DNA of 64,000 bases, taken from Sisyra terminalis (Eukaryota; Arthropoda; Insecta; Neuroptera; Sisyridae). This document shows positions 1-10,340 of this stretch, one piece after another. Within the stretch, counting starts at the first letter, position 1. Every line of letters starts with the position of its first letter. Location of the stretch: the NCBI GenBank assembly GCA_958496175.1, contig OY292274.1:11119689-11183688 (forward strand). The letters are read 5' to 3'. Made by a program: the position numbers and the translations under genes. The notes beneath the pieces were generated by a model, which worked only from the letters and a program-made list of their open reading frames with translations, did no database searches and was not told where the DNA came from.

Positions 1-97
1 TTATTTTCTTCGAAACAAAGCGAGACGACAATGTTCCGCCTCCTGTTTTTAATTGACGAGGTGCGGAGGTTTATGACTGAGAAAATATACGAAAATT

Positions 98-123
98 ATT
101 GCGAAACATTTTCTGTATATAAA
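98..123 (+). promoter_or_regulatory. CPR1 core promoter (shared upstream block plus TATA box)
   Basis: A TATA box (TATATAAA) lies at 116-123, about 64 bases before the CPR1 start codon. The block ATTGCGAAAC at 98-107 lies exactly 18 bases before the TATA start. The same block with the same spacing occurs before CPR2. An initiator-like ATCACT sits near 147-152, about 30 bases after the TATA. The TATA call is firm by position; the role of the upstream block is inference. Confidence 0.7.
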
Positions 124-179
124 GCATATTCGATCACATTTCAAATATCACTCGAAAGTTATAAGTGTATCCTACAACA

Positions 180-880
180 ATGGCATTCAAGGTAATTTTT
201 TCCCAAATCCAAATTTTTAAGTGCGTTTCTAATTGTGTTATTTGTGATTTTAGTTTGTCGTTTTCGCTGCTTTATTGGCTGTAGCCAGTGCTGGATACTT
301 GGGAGCGCCTGCCGCATACGGTTATGCTGCACCAGCTTATGCTGCCCAAGCCTATGCTGCCCCAGCCTATGCCGCCCCAGCCTATGCTGCCCCAGCTTAC
401 GCTAAAGTGGCTGCTCCAGTAGCTTATGCCGCTCCAGCATATGCTAAAGTAGCTGCGCCAGTCGCTTATGCTGCTCCAGTCGCCAAGGCTGTAGTACAAG
501 ATTCATACGACCCTCATCCCCAATACAGTTTTGCCTATGATGTTCAAGACGCATTGACGGGAGATTCAAAAAGCCAACATGAATCCCGCGATGGAGATGT
601 TGTTCAAGGACAATACAGTTTGACCGAACCTGATGGTACTCGACGTACTGTGGATTACGTTGCTGATCCCGTCAATGGATTTAACGCTGTCGTACACCGT
701 GAACCATTGGCTGTTAAAGCTGTAGCTGCTCCCGTCGCCTATGCCGCCCCCGCTTACGCTAAAGTTGCTGCTCCAGTGGCTTATGCTGCACCCGCCTACG
801 CCAAAGTCGCTGCTCCCGTTGCCTACCCAACATACGCCAAGGCTGTAGCTCCTGTTGGTTACTCCGGATATTACCATTAA
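180..880 (+). CDS. CPR1: RR-2 cuticular protein (two exons)
   Basis: Structural protein of the exoskeleton; the RR-2 (extended Rebers-Riddiford) domain binds chitin, and RR-2 members are typical of hard cuticle. Exon 1 is 180-191 (ATG, MAFK). The intron is 192-253 with GT and AG ends. Exon 2 is 254-880 with stop TAA, giving 212 aa. This start joins MAFK to [13 protein letters not shown], making a normal signal peptide of about 17 residues; exon 2 alone has no suitable ATG. Residues 18-85 are low-complexity [13 protein letters not shown] repeats. The RR-2 domain spans about 88-154, with [33 protein letters not shown] and NGFNAVV. The repeats then resume to a GYYH C terminus. It is secreted and acts in the cuticle. 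The long ORFs on the opposite strand are by-products of the GC-rich repeats. Confidence 0.95.
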
Positions 881-926
881 ATGTTAATCTTCAACATAGA
901 CTTGTAAATATTTTGATATTATTTAA

Positions 927-932
927 AATAAA
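927..932 (+). terminator. CPR1 polyadenylation signal
   Basis: AATAAA lies 47 bases after the CPR1 stop codon, the first such hexamer downstream. Confidence 0.75.
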
Positions 933-939
933 TTATTTT

Positions 940-1612
940 CAATCAATCTCTGTTCTGTTTTCAATTAACTCCAACTTCACGAATATCACGCGTGATACAC
1001 CCAGTAAATGTAGGCCACAATATTAAATCAATGTAAATTATGCAATTACTTGTTTTCAATCGAAATTAAAAGCTTTGATTTTTTTTTTTGAAAATTCAAT
1101 TGAAAAGTGTTACTTTTTCTTTCAATCACATATCAATTGTAAATCATTCTATATCAATTGAATAATAAACCTTCTTCTCTTCGTACCAAAACGATTATTT
1201 AATAGTAATAAAGGCGAAGAACTCGTGGCACACATTCCGTGGATAAAAATGAAAGGTGTTGTCTGCAACGACCATCAAAATATAAACTCCGAGAGATTTA
1301 CTAAAGACTAAAACACCTGTGAATTATTGATATGTATCGGTAGGAAAATTTATCATGAGTGAAATAATTTGCAGAATTGAATTGGATTTTACTAATTAAG
1401 ATTGTAACTACTTTATTTATAATTCTTCGTTGAATTTTAACCGAAATGAGAAACAGAAATTGAAATAATCGTTTATACCTACATCATTATTAAAAATTGA
1501 TCATAATTTTCCCATATTTTCTTAAGACAAAATATAACTAAAAATACTTTAAATACTCAAAAAACTTCTCGTAATATGAAAGTAATTTGGAAAAAGAAAT
1601 ATAACTATATAT
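940..1612. other. AT-rich intergenic DNA, nothing recognised
   Basis: No ORF, repeat family or RNA gene could be recognised between the CPR1 3' end and the first family-A element. Confidence 0.5.
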
Positions 1613-2644
1613 TAGACTGATTCAAAAAAAATGATGATTTTTTTTTCTTAATTATATCAAAAATATTGTTGGGGGGACAAAAAAAAATCCTGTGAAAGTT
1701 TAAGCTCTTAATATTAATATTAAGAGGTGCCGCATCGCAAATTTAGATTTTCCATTAAAATAACATGGGAACAATATTCTCTTGTACTTTGGAATTTTAT
1801 AGCTCACGTTGGTGACAATATTTCGGAATGACCAAAGTATATTTTTGAAGAAAATTAAACGATCTACAAAAAAGGTGGTCTTACAAGTTTTTGATATATT
1901 TCTTCTTTCAAAAGTTATTCGAGGTGAAAGTTGAACTAAAGAGAAATTTTAAAATTTTTTCAATTTTTTGACGCAACCATCAATTTTATGAGAAAATTTT
2001 AAAGGACACATTTTGTAGAGCACTTTTTTTCCCTATAACTTGTAACATAAAAGTTGTTGATATTTTTCACAGGTCCTAAGTTATTTGCATTAAATTGAAA
2101 ATACTCGTAATTTTATTGTTTTAAATTAATATTCCCTGAATTGTTACATTTTTAACATAATTTTTTTTTTATTACTTAGAATCTGTAAAAAATATCAAAA
2201 ACTTTTATAGAAATAAGTTATGGAAAAAAAATTGATCTACAAAAAGTGTCCTATAAAATTTTCTCATAAAATTGATGGTTGCGTCAAAAAATTGAAATAA
2301 TATTAAAATTTCTCTTTAGTTCAACTTTGACCTCCACTAACTTTTGAAGGAATAAATATATCAAAAACTTGTAAGACCACCTTTCTTGTAGATCGTTCAA
2401 TTTTCTGCAAGAATATACCTTGGTCATTCCGAAATATTGTCACCAACGTGAGTTATAAAATTCCAAAATGCAAGAGAATATTGTTTCCATGTTATTTAAA
2501 TGGAAAATCGAAATTTGCGATGCGGCACCTCTTAATATTAATATTAAGAGCTTAAACTTTCACAGGATTTTTTTTGTCATTTTCAACAATATTTTCGATA
2601 TAATTAATAAATAAAGAATTCATCATTTGTTTTGAATCAGTCTA
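1613..2644. mobile_element. Family A palindromic (foldback) element, copy A1, complete
   Basis: A 1032-bp element that is one long inverted repeat. The left end reads TAGACTGATTC and the right end is its exact reverse complement (GAATCAGTCTA). Each arm holds in order a run of A or T, CCTGTGAAAGTTTAAGCTCT, a small internal palindrome (TTAATATTAATATTAA), GGTGCCGCATCGC, and a segment with TAACATGGGAACAATATTC. The arms are about 0.5 kb each and meet near 2110-2150. It has no ORF, so it is non-autonomous. TA at both ends fits TA target duplication as in Tc1/mariner, but the superfamily is not proven. Confidence 0.8.
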
Positions 2645-4200
2645 CTATATATATTGCTATTTTTTTGCAAAACTTTTGTAGATATCTATATAGTTTGTTA
2701 ATATGAACTTTAATTGAAGAAAGATTGATAAGGGTTGATATTTTGATAACGTTTACACTTAAAATTTAGCCAAAAAACACCTTATTGGCTTTATAAAATT
2801 TTTAGTGTACATTTTCTTAAAGTTAAATTAGTATTAAATCAAATCGAAATTTCTGCTAAAAAAAATCATTTCAAAACAGAGCATTGTACTATTATTTTGC
2901 TGAAAAATTCAATATCATCGTTAATAAATTTAATTCCTAAGAAAATGCAATTAAATTTTCAATGCCTTCCAAACTCGATGAAATAATAATAAAAGACATA
3001 ACTGCGGTAAGTTAGAAATTATTTACGTTAAATTGGTAAAATTAGTTATATTCTCCTTGTTCGTTTACGAGAAACTAATTTACCGGAAATTTTCTATTTC
3101 CTAAGCCAATAACATGTATTATTTCCGCCAACTACTGAACATAATGGAGTGGCTATTTAGAGGGATGTTTTTATTTATTAGTATCATTTATAGTTGGGAA
3201 AGAACAACAGTTTATTTATTGGTTCTTATGTCACCAACCTTAATTATAATGCGACGAAAATAGAAGAAAACTGTTATTGTTTCATCTTTACAAACTTTAG
3301 AAAAACAAAATCTCATAATAATTTTTCATTGGAAAGTTGTATAGTTTTTAAGAGTAGTACTTGAAATAATTTAAACTAACGACTTAATTATACTTAAATT
3401 ATTACAATATTTATTATTGTTAATAGTTATAAAATTATAAGAGTTTTAAAGCTTACAGGAAAATTCAATTTTAGTATTAGAATTTCGAAAAATAAATATA
3501 TTATAATTCCATTTATTTAGTACTGTAATTCTTTTATCTCTTTTAACATATTTTCATTGCAAATTCACCAAATATAATTTAAAAATCAATAGCTTGATGT
3601 AGGATATTTGAAATACAAACTTTGAAAGTTTATTCTTCTTATTTTAAGAAAGACTTTGACATTTTAATTAAATTAAAAAAAAATTGTAGGTCATTCATGT
3701 TTAAGTTTGGAATTTTCTTAATGATGTACATTATTTCTGTCCTGAGGCAATACAATTGCGGTTGACAACTTCTTTTACCATTTTTGTGCTTGAATTATTT
3801 GAAATTCAAATAGTTAATGAATACCAATTACTAGATCACTGAAATTATATTTGAGTCGTATAGAATTGATCAAATTTATTTTTGAATATTGTAGATATTT
3901 GTAATTAAGGTGCAATAAGTAAAATGATACAATGTAAAAGTATTGAAGCAATCAATAGCGACTATTCTAGGAGTTCAATATTTAAACAAAAGTTTCTTTG
4001 ATGCAATAAAAGCGTTGCGAGAGCGTTTGAGAATCTCTCACGATGTTCTGTTCTCGTATAAATTTATTTTCATATTCTAGAATCCAATGGGCTGATATCA
4101 TCGAAATTCTGATCAAATAGGTCCCTATATCGTTGCAATGTTTTAATATCGCTAAAATGGCGGACAATGCCCGCGGTCATTTTAGTGAGAGGAATATTGC
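2645..4200. other. AT-rich intergenic DNA, nothing recognised
   Basis: Read on both strands without finding a gene, RNA or known repeat. The short ORF at 3982-4167 (- strand) has no recognisable motif and overlaps the region just upstream of the CPR2 promoter. Confidence 0.5.
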
Positions 4201-4208
4201 GAAGATCG

Positions 4209-4234
4209 ATTGCGAAACTCTTCGTGTATATAAG
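4209..4234 (+). promoter_or_regulatory. CPR2 core promoter (shared upstream block plus TATA box)
   Basis: TATATAAG lies at 4227-4234, 56 bases before the CPR2 ATG. ATTGCGAAAC at 4209-4218 repeats the CPR1 block with the same 18-base offset to the TATA, and the sequence between is also partly shared. This suggests the promoter was duplicated together with the gene. Confidence 0.7.
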
Positions 4235-4289
4235 ACGAGCGAAATTTGAATTTTGCTATTAGTTTTCTAACGACTATCGAATCAACAAA

Positions 4290-4861
4290 ATGGCATACAA
4301 GGTACTGAAACGTGATTGAGTTGTGAGTGTGAATTTAGTGTTTTTCTTTTCTTTTTTTAGTTCGTTCTTTTCGCTGCTCTCGTATCTGTGGCTCGCGGGG
4401 GTGTAATTGGTGCGCCTGTGGCCTATGCTGCCCCAGCCGTTCATGCTGCTCCTTTGGCCTATGCCGCCCCCGCATACGCCAAAGTTGCTGCTCCAGTTGT
4501 GGCTAAAACTGTCGTTGACGATTACGATCCTCATCCACAATATAACTTTGCCTATGATATCCAAGATCATTTAACCGGAGACTCTAAGAGCCAACATGAA
4601 GTTCGCGATGGTGATGTAGTACAGGGCAGCTATTCCGTTGTTGATCCCGATGGTGTTAAACGTACCGTCGAATACACCGCTGACCCACATAACGGATTTA
4701 ACGCCGTTGTCCACCGTGAACCTTTGGCTGTCAAAGCTGTCGCTGCCGCCCCCGTCGTCGCTAAAGTTGCCGCACCAGTCGCATACGCCGCCCCAGCTTA
4801 CGCCAAAGTTGCCGCTCCTGTAGCCTATGCCGCCCCCGCTCATGCCGCTTACTATCATTAA
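4290..4861 (+). CDS. CPR2: RR-2 cuticular protein (two exons)
   Basis: Chitin-binding cuticle protein. Exon 1 is 4290-4301 (MAYK), the intron is 4302-4360 (GT...TTTTTTTAG), and exon 2 is 4361-4861, giving 170 aa. The signal peptide is [15 protein letters not shown], cut near residues 15-17. A short AAPV repeat region leads to the RR-2 domain at about 58-124 ([50 protein letters not shown]). [13 protein letters not shown] repeats follow, ending in AAYYH. It is the smallest intact copy. It uses DGVKRTVEY where the other three use DG(T/S)RRTVDY; the pseudogene near 61.2 kb has DGVKR-like NGVKR, so CPR2 is its nearest relative here. Confidence 0.95.
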
Positions 4862-4903
4862 GTAATTTAAACCCCCTTGTTGTACATATTTAAGTATTTA
4901 TCA

Positions 4904-4909
4904 AATAAA
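4904..4909 (+). terminator. CPR2 polyadenylation signal
   Basis: AATAAA lies 43 bases after the CPR2 stop codon. Confidence 0.75.
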
Positions 4910-5036
4910 CTTTAAAAAAATCTATCATTCCATTTTTTTATCGAAAAACTTTTTCGACCTCTAACACGAGCTTTTTTGGGTTTCAAAAAAATATTTAAGA
5001 AAAAATAATTTGAAGTGTTAATTATCAGACTATGTA

Positions 5037-6094
5037 TAAGACTGCTTCAAAAAAAATGATGACTTTTTTTTCTTAATTATATCGAAAATATTGTTGGAAA
5101 TTGTTGGGGGGACAAAAAAAAATCCTGTGAAAGTTTAAGCTCTTAATATTAATATTAAGAGGTGCCGCATCGCTAATTTCGATTTTCCATTAAAATAACA
5201 TGGGAACAATATTCTCTTGCATTTTGGAATTTTATAGCTCACGTTGGTGACAATATTTCGGAATGATTAAGGTATATTCTTGTAGAAAATTGAACGATCT
5301 ACAAAAAAGGTGGTTTTACAAGTTTTTGATATATTTATTCCTTCAAAAGTAATTCGAGGTCAAAGTTGAACTAAAGAGAAATTTGAATATTTTTTCAATT
5401 TTTTGACGCAACCATCAATTTTATGAGAAAATTTTAAAGGCCATTTTTTATAGAGCACTTTTTTTCCTATAACTTATCTTTATAAAATTTTTTTATATTT
5501 TTTACAGGTCCTTAGTTATTTGCATTAAACTGAAAAAAATCGTAATTTTATTGTTTTAAATTAATAATATTCCCTGAATTATTATATTTTTAACATATAT
5601 TTTTTTATTATTTTAATTAAATTACTTAGGACCTTTGAAAAATAACAAAAACTTCAATAAAAATAAGTTATAGAAAAAAAGTGCTCTACAAAAAATGTCC
5701 AAAAAAATTTTCTCATAAAATTGATGGTTGGTCAAAAAATTGAAAAATTATTAAAATTTCTCTTTAGTTCAACTTTGACCTCGAGTAACTTTTGAAAGAA
5801 TAAATATATCAAAAATTTGTAACAAACCTTTTTTGTAGATCGTTCAATTTTCTACAAGAATATACGTTGATCACTCTGAAATATTGTCACCAACGTGAGC
5901 CAACGTGAGCTATAAAATTCCAAAGTGTAAGAGAATATTGTTCCCATGTTATTTAAATGGAAAATCGAAATTTGCGTTGCGGCACCTCTTAATATTTATA
6001 TTAAGAGCTTAAACTTTCACAGGATTTTTTTTTGTCTTTTCCAAAATTTTTTTTGATATTATTAAAAAAAAAATCATTTTTTTGAATTAGTCTA
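5037..6094. mobile_element. Family A palindromic element, copy A2, near complete
   Basis: Same architecture as A1: left end AAGACTGCTTC, right end GAATTAGTCTA, both arms with GTGCCGCATCGC or its complement, and the same arm order. It differs from A1 by scattered substitutions and small indels, including a local duplication of GCCAACGTGA near 5890-5910. It lies directly downstream of the CPR2 poly(A) signal. No ORF. Confidence 0.8.
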
Positions 6095-6879
6095 CTATGT
6101 ACAATAGATTCACATTTTTCCAATAACACACTACGGAGATGACAAAAAGCATTAAACATGTTTTGGTTCTTCAACCTATATTATTCTTCAACATTTGGAA
6201 AGAGTTTATTACCAATTGAATTTAAAAAATTCCAACAGAGTAAATAAAATATTTTTCCCTAGTTGTAAATTCACAATATATTAACTGTTATATAATCACG
6301 ATAAAGGGTATAGGCTACTTTTTATGGTAAAAGTGCCCCCGTGGCTTCTTCGATTCAAAGTCAGGGGATCGTGTTGATACTAAATAAAACAAATTAGCCT
6401 AATTTTCAGCTTTTGATCGCAAGCAGTTTTCGAGTATTTCGAAACAAAAACATTTTTCTATTTTATTTTATTTTTAGTAGTACAATTTTAAATTAATAAC
6501 CTACGATTTTTTTTCTCATTCTTAGGAGTAAAAGGCATGAAAAAATATGTTTTCTATTATTTTCAGATGGAATGTCGATTTTTAAGGACCGAAACAAAAT
6601 TAAAATTAATTTTTTGAGTGCGTTTTTGAAAAGTGTCCACCGCCAAATTTTCTCAAAAAACATCTATACTACTTCTCTATACTACGTAATTTTTTCAAAC
6701 TTTTTGATTGGTGGAACATTATGAAAAAAAAAATAAAAACTGATTTTTTCCTATATTTCATGCTAAAGCACACTTATTTATTTTTTTCAAGTATCGATAT
6801 AAATCTTGCTATATTAATTATTATCGAAACAAAACTAGTTGGTATCGAATCGAATCAAACTAAATGAATGTTACTTTAC
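6095..6879. other. AT-rich intergenic DNA, unclassified
   Basis: No gene found. A less AT-rich patch near 6303-6380 (GGTATAGGCTAC, GTGCCCCCGTGG) looks like the end of another repeat, but I could not find a partner for it in the window. Confidence 0.35.
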
Positions 6880-7245
6880 AATTTTTGAACGCACCTTTCT
6901 TAATGAACAAGTTAGACGAACAGAAATCTCTCTCTTTTGTTCTTGTAGAACATCGAGTGATTTAATCGAAAATTCATAAGAAACCGTTTTTGTAGACCGT
7001 TAAATTTTACGTCAGAATAATTTGATCTTAAATCATTTCATCCATTTATTTTTCAGAAAAAAAATTAAAAGTAAAATTCAAATAATCCCATGTTATTTAA
7101 ATGGTAAAAGTAACATGATTCCGGCACGGTTTAATCAAGAAATTAAGAGCTTAATTGTATTGGATAATTTTTTTGTATCCTAAACTAAAAATTTAGGGGG
7201 CGATCGCAGTAAAAAAATCAACTTGGGAAATAACGGACACCCTAA
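6880..7245. mobile_element. Family B foldback element, right arm only (copy B2)
   Basis: This stretch matches, inverted, the left arm of the element starting at 22641. It ends in GGACACCCTAA at 7235-7245, the complement of TTAGGGTGTCC at 22640. It contains CCATGTTATTTAAATGG and CCGGCACGGTTTAATC, matching GATTAAACCGTGCCGG near 22750. The left arm was not found, so the copy is truncated. No ORF. Confidence 0.6.
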
Positions 7246-7394
7246 TGTGCCATATTGATTTAGAACACTGGAATCCTATCTTTCAGCCTTGTATAAACTG
7301 ACTTAACAGTTTTCAAATTATAAAAAGCTAATTTGCCATATCGTTTTCTTACGAGACTGTCAATTTTGAACGCTATCTCCTTAATAAAAGGAAA

Positions 7395-8122
7395 CCTTCA
7401 TAATTTCATAAATGTGATTCGGGAAGTAAAAAGACAATAGTGTCATTGGAGTTTTTTAAAAGTTTGAACCTAAAAACAAAATTGCAGCAGGACAATACGC
7501 GATTCAGTGATTATACAGGCAACATCTTCAAACCCTTAGGTTTCATAAATGTTAAAGTTAAATTCAAAAACCGCAGTATCAATGGCGTGATGTATATCAC
7601 AAACAAATCAAAAAACTCAGTAGTGGGACGACAATGGCTGATTCCGTTGGGTATTATAAAAGTCAACGAAATAAATTCAATTATATCGGCCCCCCCAAAC
7701 ATCGAAAAAATAAAATCAGAATTTGTGGATGTATTTAATACGAAAAACGGGAAAACACCAGCGGAATTAGTTTTCGGAAGAACCATTCGAAACAAACTAG
7801 ACCTGCTCCAACCAGTAAACATCCCAAAATCAAGTAAAGACACTACCCCGGGATTGCGTCAATTTAAACCAGGAGACAGGACTCTAAGCAGAAACTACCA
7901 GGGTTCGCAAATTTGGAAGTACGGAACCATCAAAGAAAAGCTGGGGAAGCTTCATTACTTAGTGAAGCTCGATGAAGGACAAACCATCAAGCGGCACATT
8001 AATCAACTCTGGTCTGGCCAAATAGATAAAAAAGCTCAAAAGGCAGAAGTACAAGCACAGGACGTGCAACAGAGACCACCACTACGCCGATCGTTACGGA
8101 TATTGGCCACACGTGTTTAATT
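7395..8122 (+). pseudogene. Ty3/gypsy-like pol remnant: protease joined in frame to integrase C-terminus
   Basis: One open frame runs from about 7395 to 8122 (stop TAA). It opens with the aspartic-protease active-site motif DSGS at 7416-7427 and the rest of a retroviral-type protease fold (FFKSLN, KPLGFINVKV, VGRQWLIPLGI). Near 7740, directly after the protease/RT linker (IKSEFVDVFN), it jumps to an integrase C-terminal region (GKTPAELVFGR, FKPGDR, WKYGTI, HYLVKLDEG, KRHINQLW) with a basic tail. Reverse transcriptase, RNase H and the integrase core are absent. The fusion has no stop codon. It is a deletion derivative of a Ty3/gypsy retrotransposon; whether it is expressed is unknown. Confidence 0.8.
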
Positions 8123-8196
8123 TTTATAAGTTCTGTTAATCAATTAACTTTAATAACTTAATTGTAAATAAAAAAAAAAATCTCAACCCCCCGGAG

Positions 8197-8345
8197 AATA
8201 TAGTATAGGTCAGTATAGGTATATGAGAAAAAGTAGAGTTCGACATCTAGCAATCAATGTAGAAACATTTATTATATATTGTAAATTATGTACATAGTTA
8301 CCGACTCACTTAATAAATAAATATCTACCTCGTGACATACACAAC
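8197..8345 (+). repeat. Probable 3' LTR of the deleted gypsy-like element
   Basis: A run of A's, then CCCCCGGAGAATATAGTATAG after the pol stop, looks like a polypurine tract and LTR start. The segment carries AATAAATAAATA and ends near GTGACATACACAAC, typical of short gypsy LTR ends. No 5' LTR copy was found, so the borders are inference. Confidence 0.4.
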
Positions 8346-8422
8346 AATGAAAAATTACATGGATTATAAAATAAGTTTTTTTACAACATACTTAAAATAT
8401 AAGAATAAGTATAAGTATACGA

Positions 8423-9712
8423 TTAACTTGGTTTTAAACGTAATACAACGGGCACACTTGAACATGGAAGAATGGCTAATTCCGTAACGACAGCACTGAC
8501 TAAACTAGCCGGCGTGACATCATACATAAAATAAGTCATCAAGTTTGCGTTCATGGTTGCAGAATAGAAGTTATTACACATTTCGTTAAATACGAACGAA
8601 TCAATTTGTGATCGTTCTGAAAATTTGTATGTTTCGCAGCAAACAAGCACGGGAACTTGTGCGACGGATGCACACAATGCTATTTGAGCCGTACCAACCC
8701 TCGACATAACATAACCATTGGAGAGAAGAGCATGCGCACCGATTAGAACCTTTGTGCATTGCGATTTCAACATCGCCAAGTTCAACGAATTTATTAACAC
8801 ATACGTGCATTTGATTTGTGCATGGATTAATCGTTTTAACAATTCACGTCCTTCCAGCGTAATCGAGTCAACAAGAACAACACGAAAACGTTTTCCATTA
8901 CTCGCAGCGTCAATCAATATCCGAGCGATCAACGACGAAAACCCAAATGTTAGAATCACATCATTGTCTTTGATTAAAGATAATGCATTTAAGCTAATTG
9001 CCTTTCCGGCTATTTCGATATTTTCATAAATGAACCGATCAATTGCATCGACAAAAGCTGACAGCTCTCGAGTGTTATTCTCCGTGACAGCTGGATCAGA
9101 TATAATGTCTAACAGATATCCTTTGAGAAATTTCACCGCATTTAATATTGAGACAGATAACGTACGACACTGATGTAAGAATTTGACATAAACATTCAAA
9201 GTTTCATCAAAACTACGATAGAAATCGATGCCAATTTGACGCTGATAATCACCGATTACTTGTTTAATCGCATTGAGAAATGCAAGACATCGTGCATTTG
9301 AACCAATTATTATGTGGCTGGCAAATTGCTGACCCACTTTAATAATAGCCGGATGGAGATTTCGTGGTACAATTTCCTCAGTTATTACTTTAGTATGCGA
9401 CAAATGTACGAATAAGTGTAACTGATTGGTAATGGTGACACATTGAATAGCTTTTTGATTACTTGATGGTATTTTATCCGATTTCCTACTCATTTGCGCC
9501 ACATTGAGCTCAGAAGTTTTCATTATTTTTCGTTCGTATTGATTTTCTTGTCTAACACATCGTTTGTAGCAAATATCTGATTTGGATTTAATCATTGTCG
9601 ATTCTACACCAATCAGTTGCAGATCTTTGTTTTTATTTTTACTTTTTTTTAGTAATTTTCGAGCTTTGCGCTCCGCAAGGATTTCCGCTCGCGATTTTTC
9701 CGGATCAGCCAT
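8423..9712 (-). CDS. eIF2B4: eIF2B delta subunit, intronless
   Basis: Regulatory subunit of eIF2B, the cytosolic GDP/GTP exchange factor that recycles eIF2 in translation initiation and senses eIF2-alpha phosphorylation. The start is ATG at 9712 (MADPEKSRAEILAERKAR), giving 429 aa; the open frame continues six codons further to a GTG. The N-terminus is lysine-rich and charged, as in the family. The conserved C-terminal domain includes LHPAIIKVG, GSNARC at about 138-143, FLHQCRTLSVS, GAHALLSNGYVMSRVGTAQ at about 325-343, VPVLVCCETYKFSER at about 353-367, YDVTP, and CSSVPVVLR near the end. It is shorter than the human protein (about 520 aa); part of the loss is in the loop between ETYKF and YDVTP. 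The whole gene is one exon with no stops or frameshifts. That could be a retrocopy or a gene that lost its introns. AATAAA on this strand lies at 8268-8273. Confidence 0.88.
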   Translation of the reverse strand: MADPEKSRAEILAERKARKLLKKSKNKNKDLQLIGVESTMIKSKSDICYKRCVRQENQYERKIMKTSELNVAQMSRKSDKIPSSNQKAIQCVTITNQLHLFVHLSHTKVITEEIVPRNLHPAIIKVGQQFASHIIIGSNARCLAFLNAIKQVIGDYQRQIGIDFYRSFDETLNVYVKFLHQCRTLSVSILNAVKFLKGYLLDIISDPAVTENNTRELSAFVDAIDRFIYENIEIAGKAISLNALSLIKDNDVILTFGFSSLIARILIDAASNGKRFRVVLVDSITLEGRELLKRLIHAQIKCTYVLINSLNLAMLKSQCTKVLIGAHALLSNGYVMSRVGTAQIALCASVAQVPVLVCCETYKFSERSQIDSFVFNEMCNNFYSATMNANLMTYFMYDVTPASLVSAVVTELAILPCSSVPVVLRLKPS

Positions 9713-9730
9713 TTTGCAATCTAAAATCAC

Positions 9731-10124
9731 TTCAAAAGATAAAACTTAAGTTGAAATTCAATTCAAAAGTTAAAATGTAAATTACAATAAATGCATTTTA
9801 CCAATTTTATAGAGTTTTTTCCGTACGATGAGCGGGGGAATGTTCACTGTGCTAATGCCATCAACAAACTGGCGAGTTGCATCATTCGGTAAAGTTGAAA
9901 TGAAAACTAAATGTCAAATTGTATTATTTCAGAGCAAAAACTTTTCAAGTGTTTTAAATTGGATTAACTTGATGACATTTGAAAGTGTTGACAATTTAAG
10001 GCAAAATTTCAACTTCTGTGTTTTATTATTGAAATCAATAACAATAAAATGCGAGTACAATAATCAATATTTAAAAATTTATTGTTTAAATTTAAAAGTT
10101 GTGTAAAATCTCGGATATTTAAAT
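9731..10124 (+). other. Gap upstream of eIF2B-delta, with a possible divergent first exon
   Basis: An open frame starts at ATG 9828 (MSGGMFTVLMPSTNWRVASF). A GTAAAG donor-like site follows within about 70 bases, at 9890. The first part is less AT-rich than its surroundings. I found no matching downstream exon and do not recognise the peptide. It could be the first exon of a gene sharing a bidirectional promoter with eIF2B-delta, or chance. Confidence 0.25.
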
Positions 10125-10340
10125 TCTTATATATAAAAATCTCGTGTCACGTTGTTTGTAGACAAACTCCTCCGAAACGGCTGGACCGATTTTCATGAAA
10201 TTTTCTATGTATATTCGGTAGGAATAAGAATCGGATCCAAAATATATTTCACACCTTAGAAGATTAAGGAGTCACTCGACATCTTCTGCAAATTTTTACG
10301 CCTACTTACCCATATACTATTTGTAAACATCGATTCCTGT
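10125..10340 (+). mobile_element. Helitron-like 5' end fragment
   Basis: The segment starts TCTTATATATAAAAATCTCG and continues with CCGAAACGGCTGGACCGAT and a TTTTCATGAAATTTT run. The Helitrons at 35377 and 46737 have a similar start and a related GGCTGAACCGATTTTGACGG segment. No 3' CTAG end follows, so this is a truncated piece. Its right border is unclear. Confidence 0.45.

Noticed and set aside
272..877. Long minus-strand ORFs opposite CPR1 (and likewise opposite CPR2, CPR3 and CPR4)
   Set aside because: They are Gly/Ser/Trp-rich mirror readings of the Ala/Pro/Tyr repeats, with no start context or family motif.
9595..9780. Plus-strand ORF overlapping the start of eIF2B-delta
   Set aside because: Antisense shadow of a strongly supported coding region.
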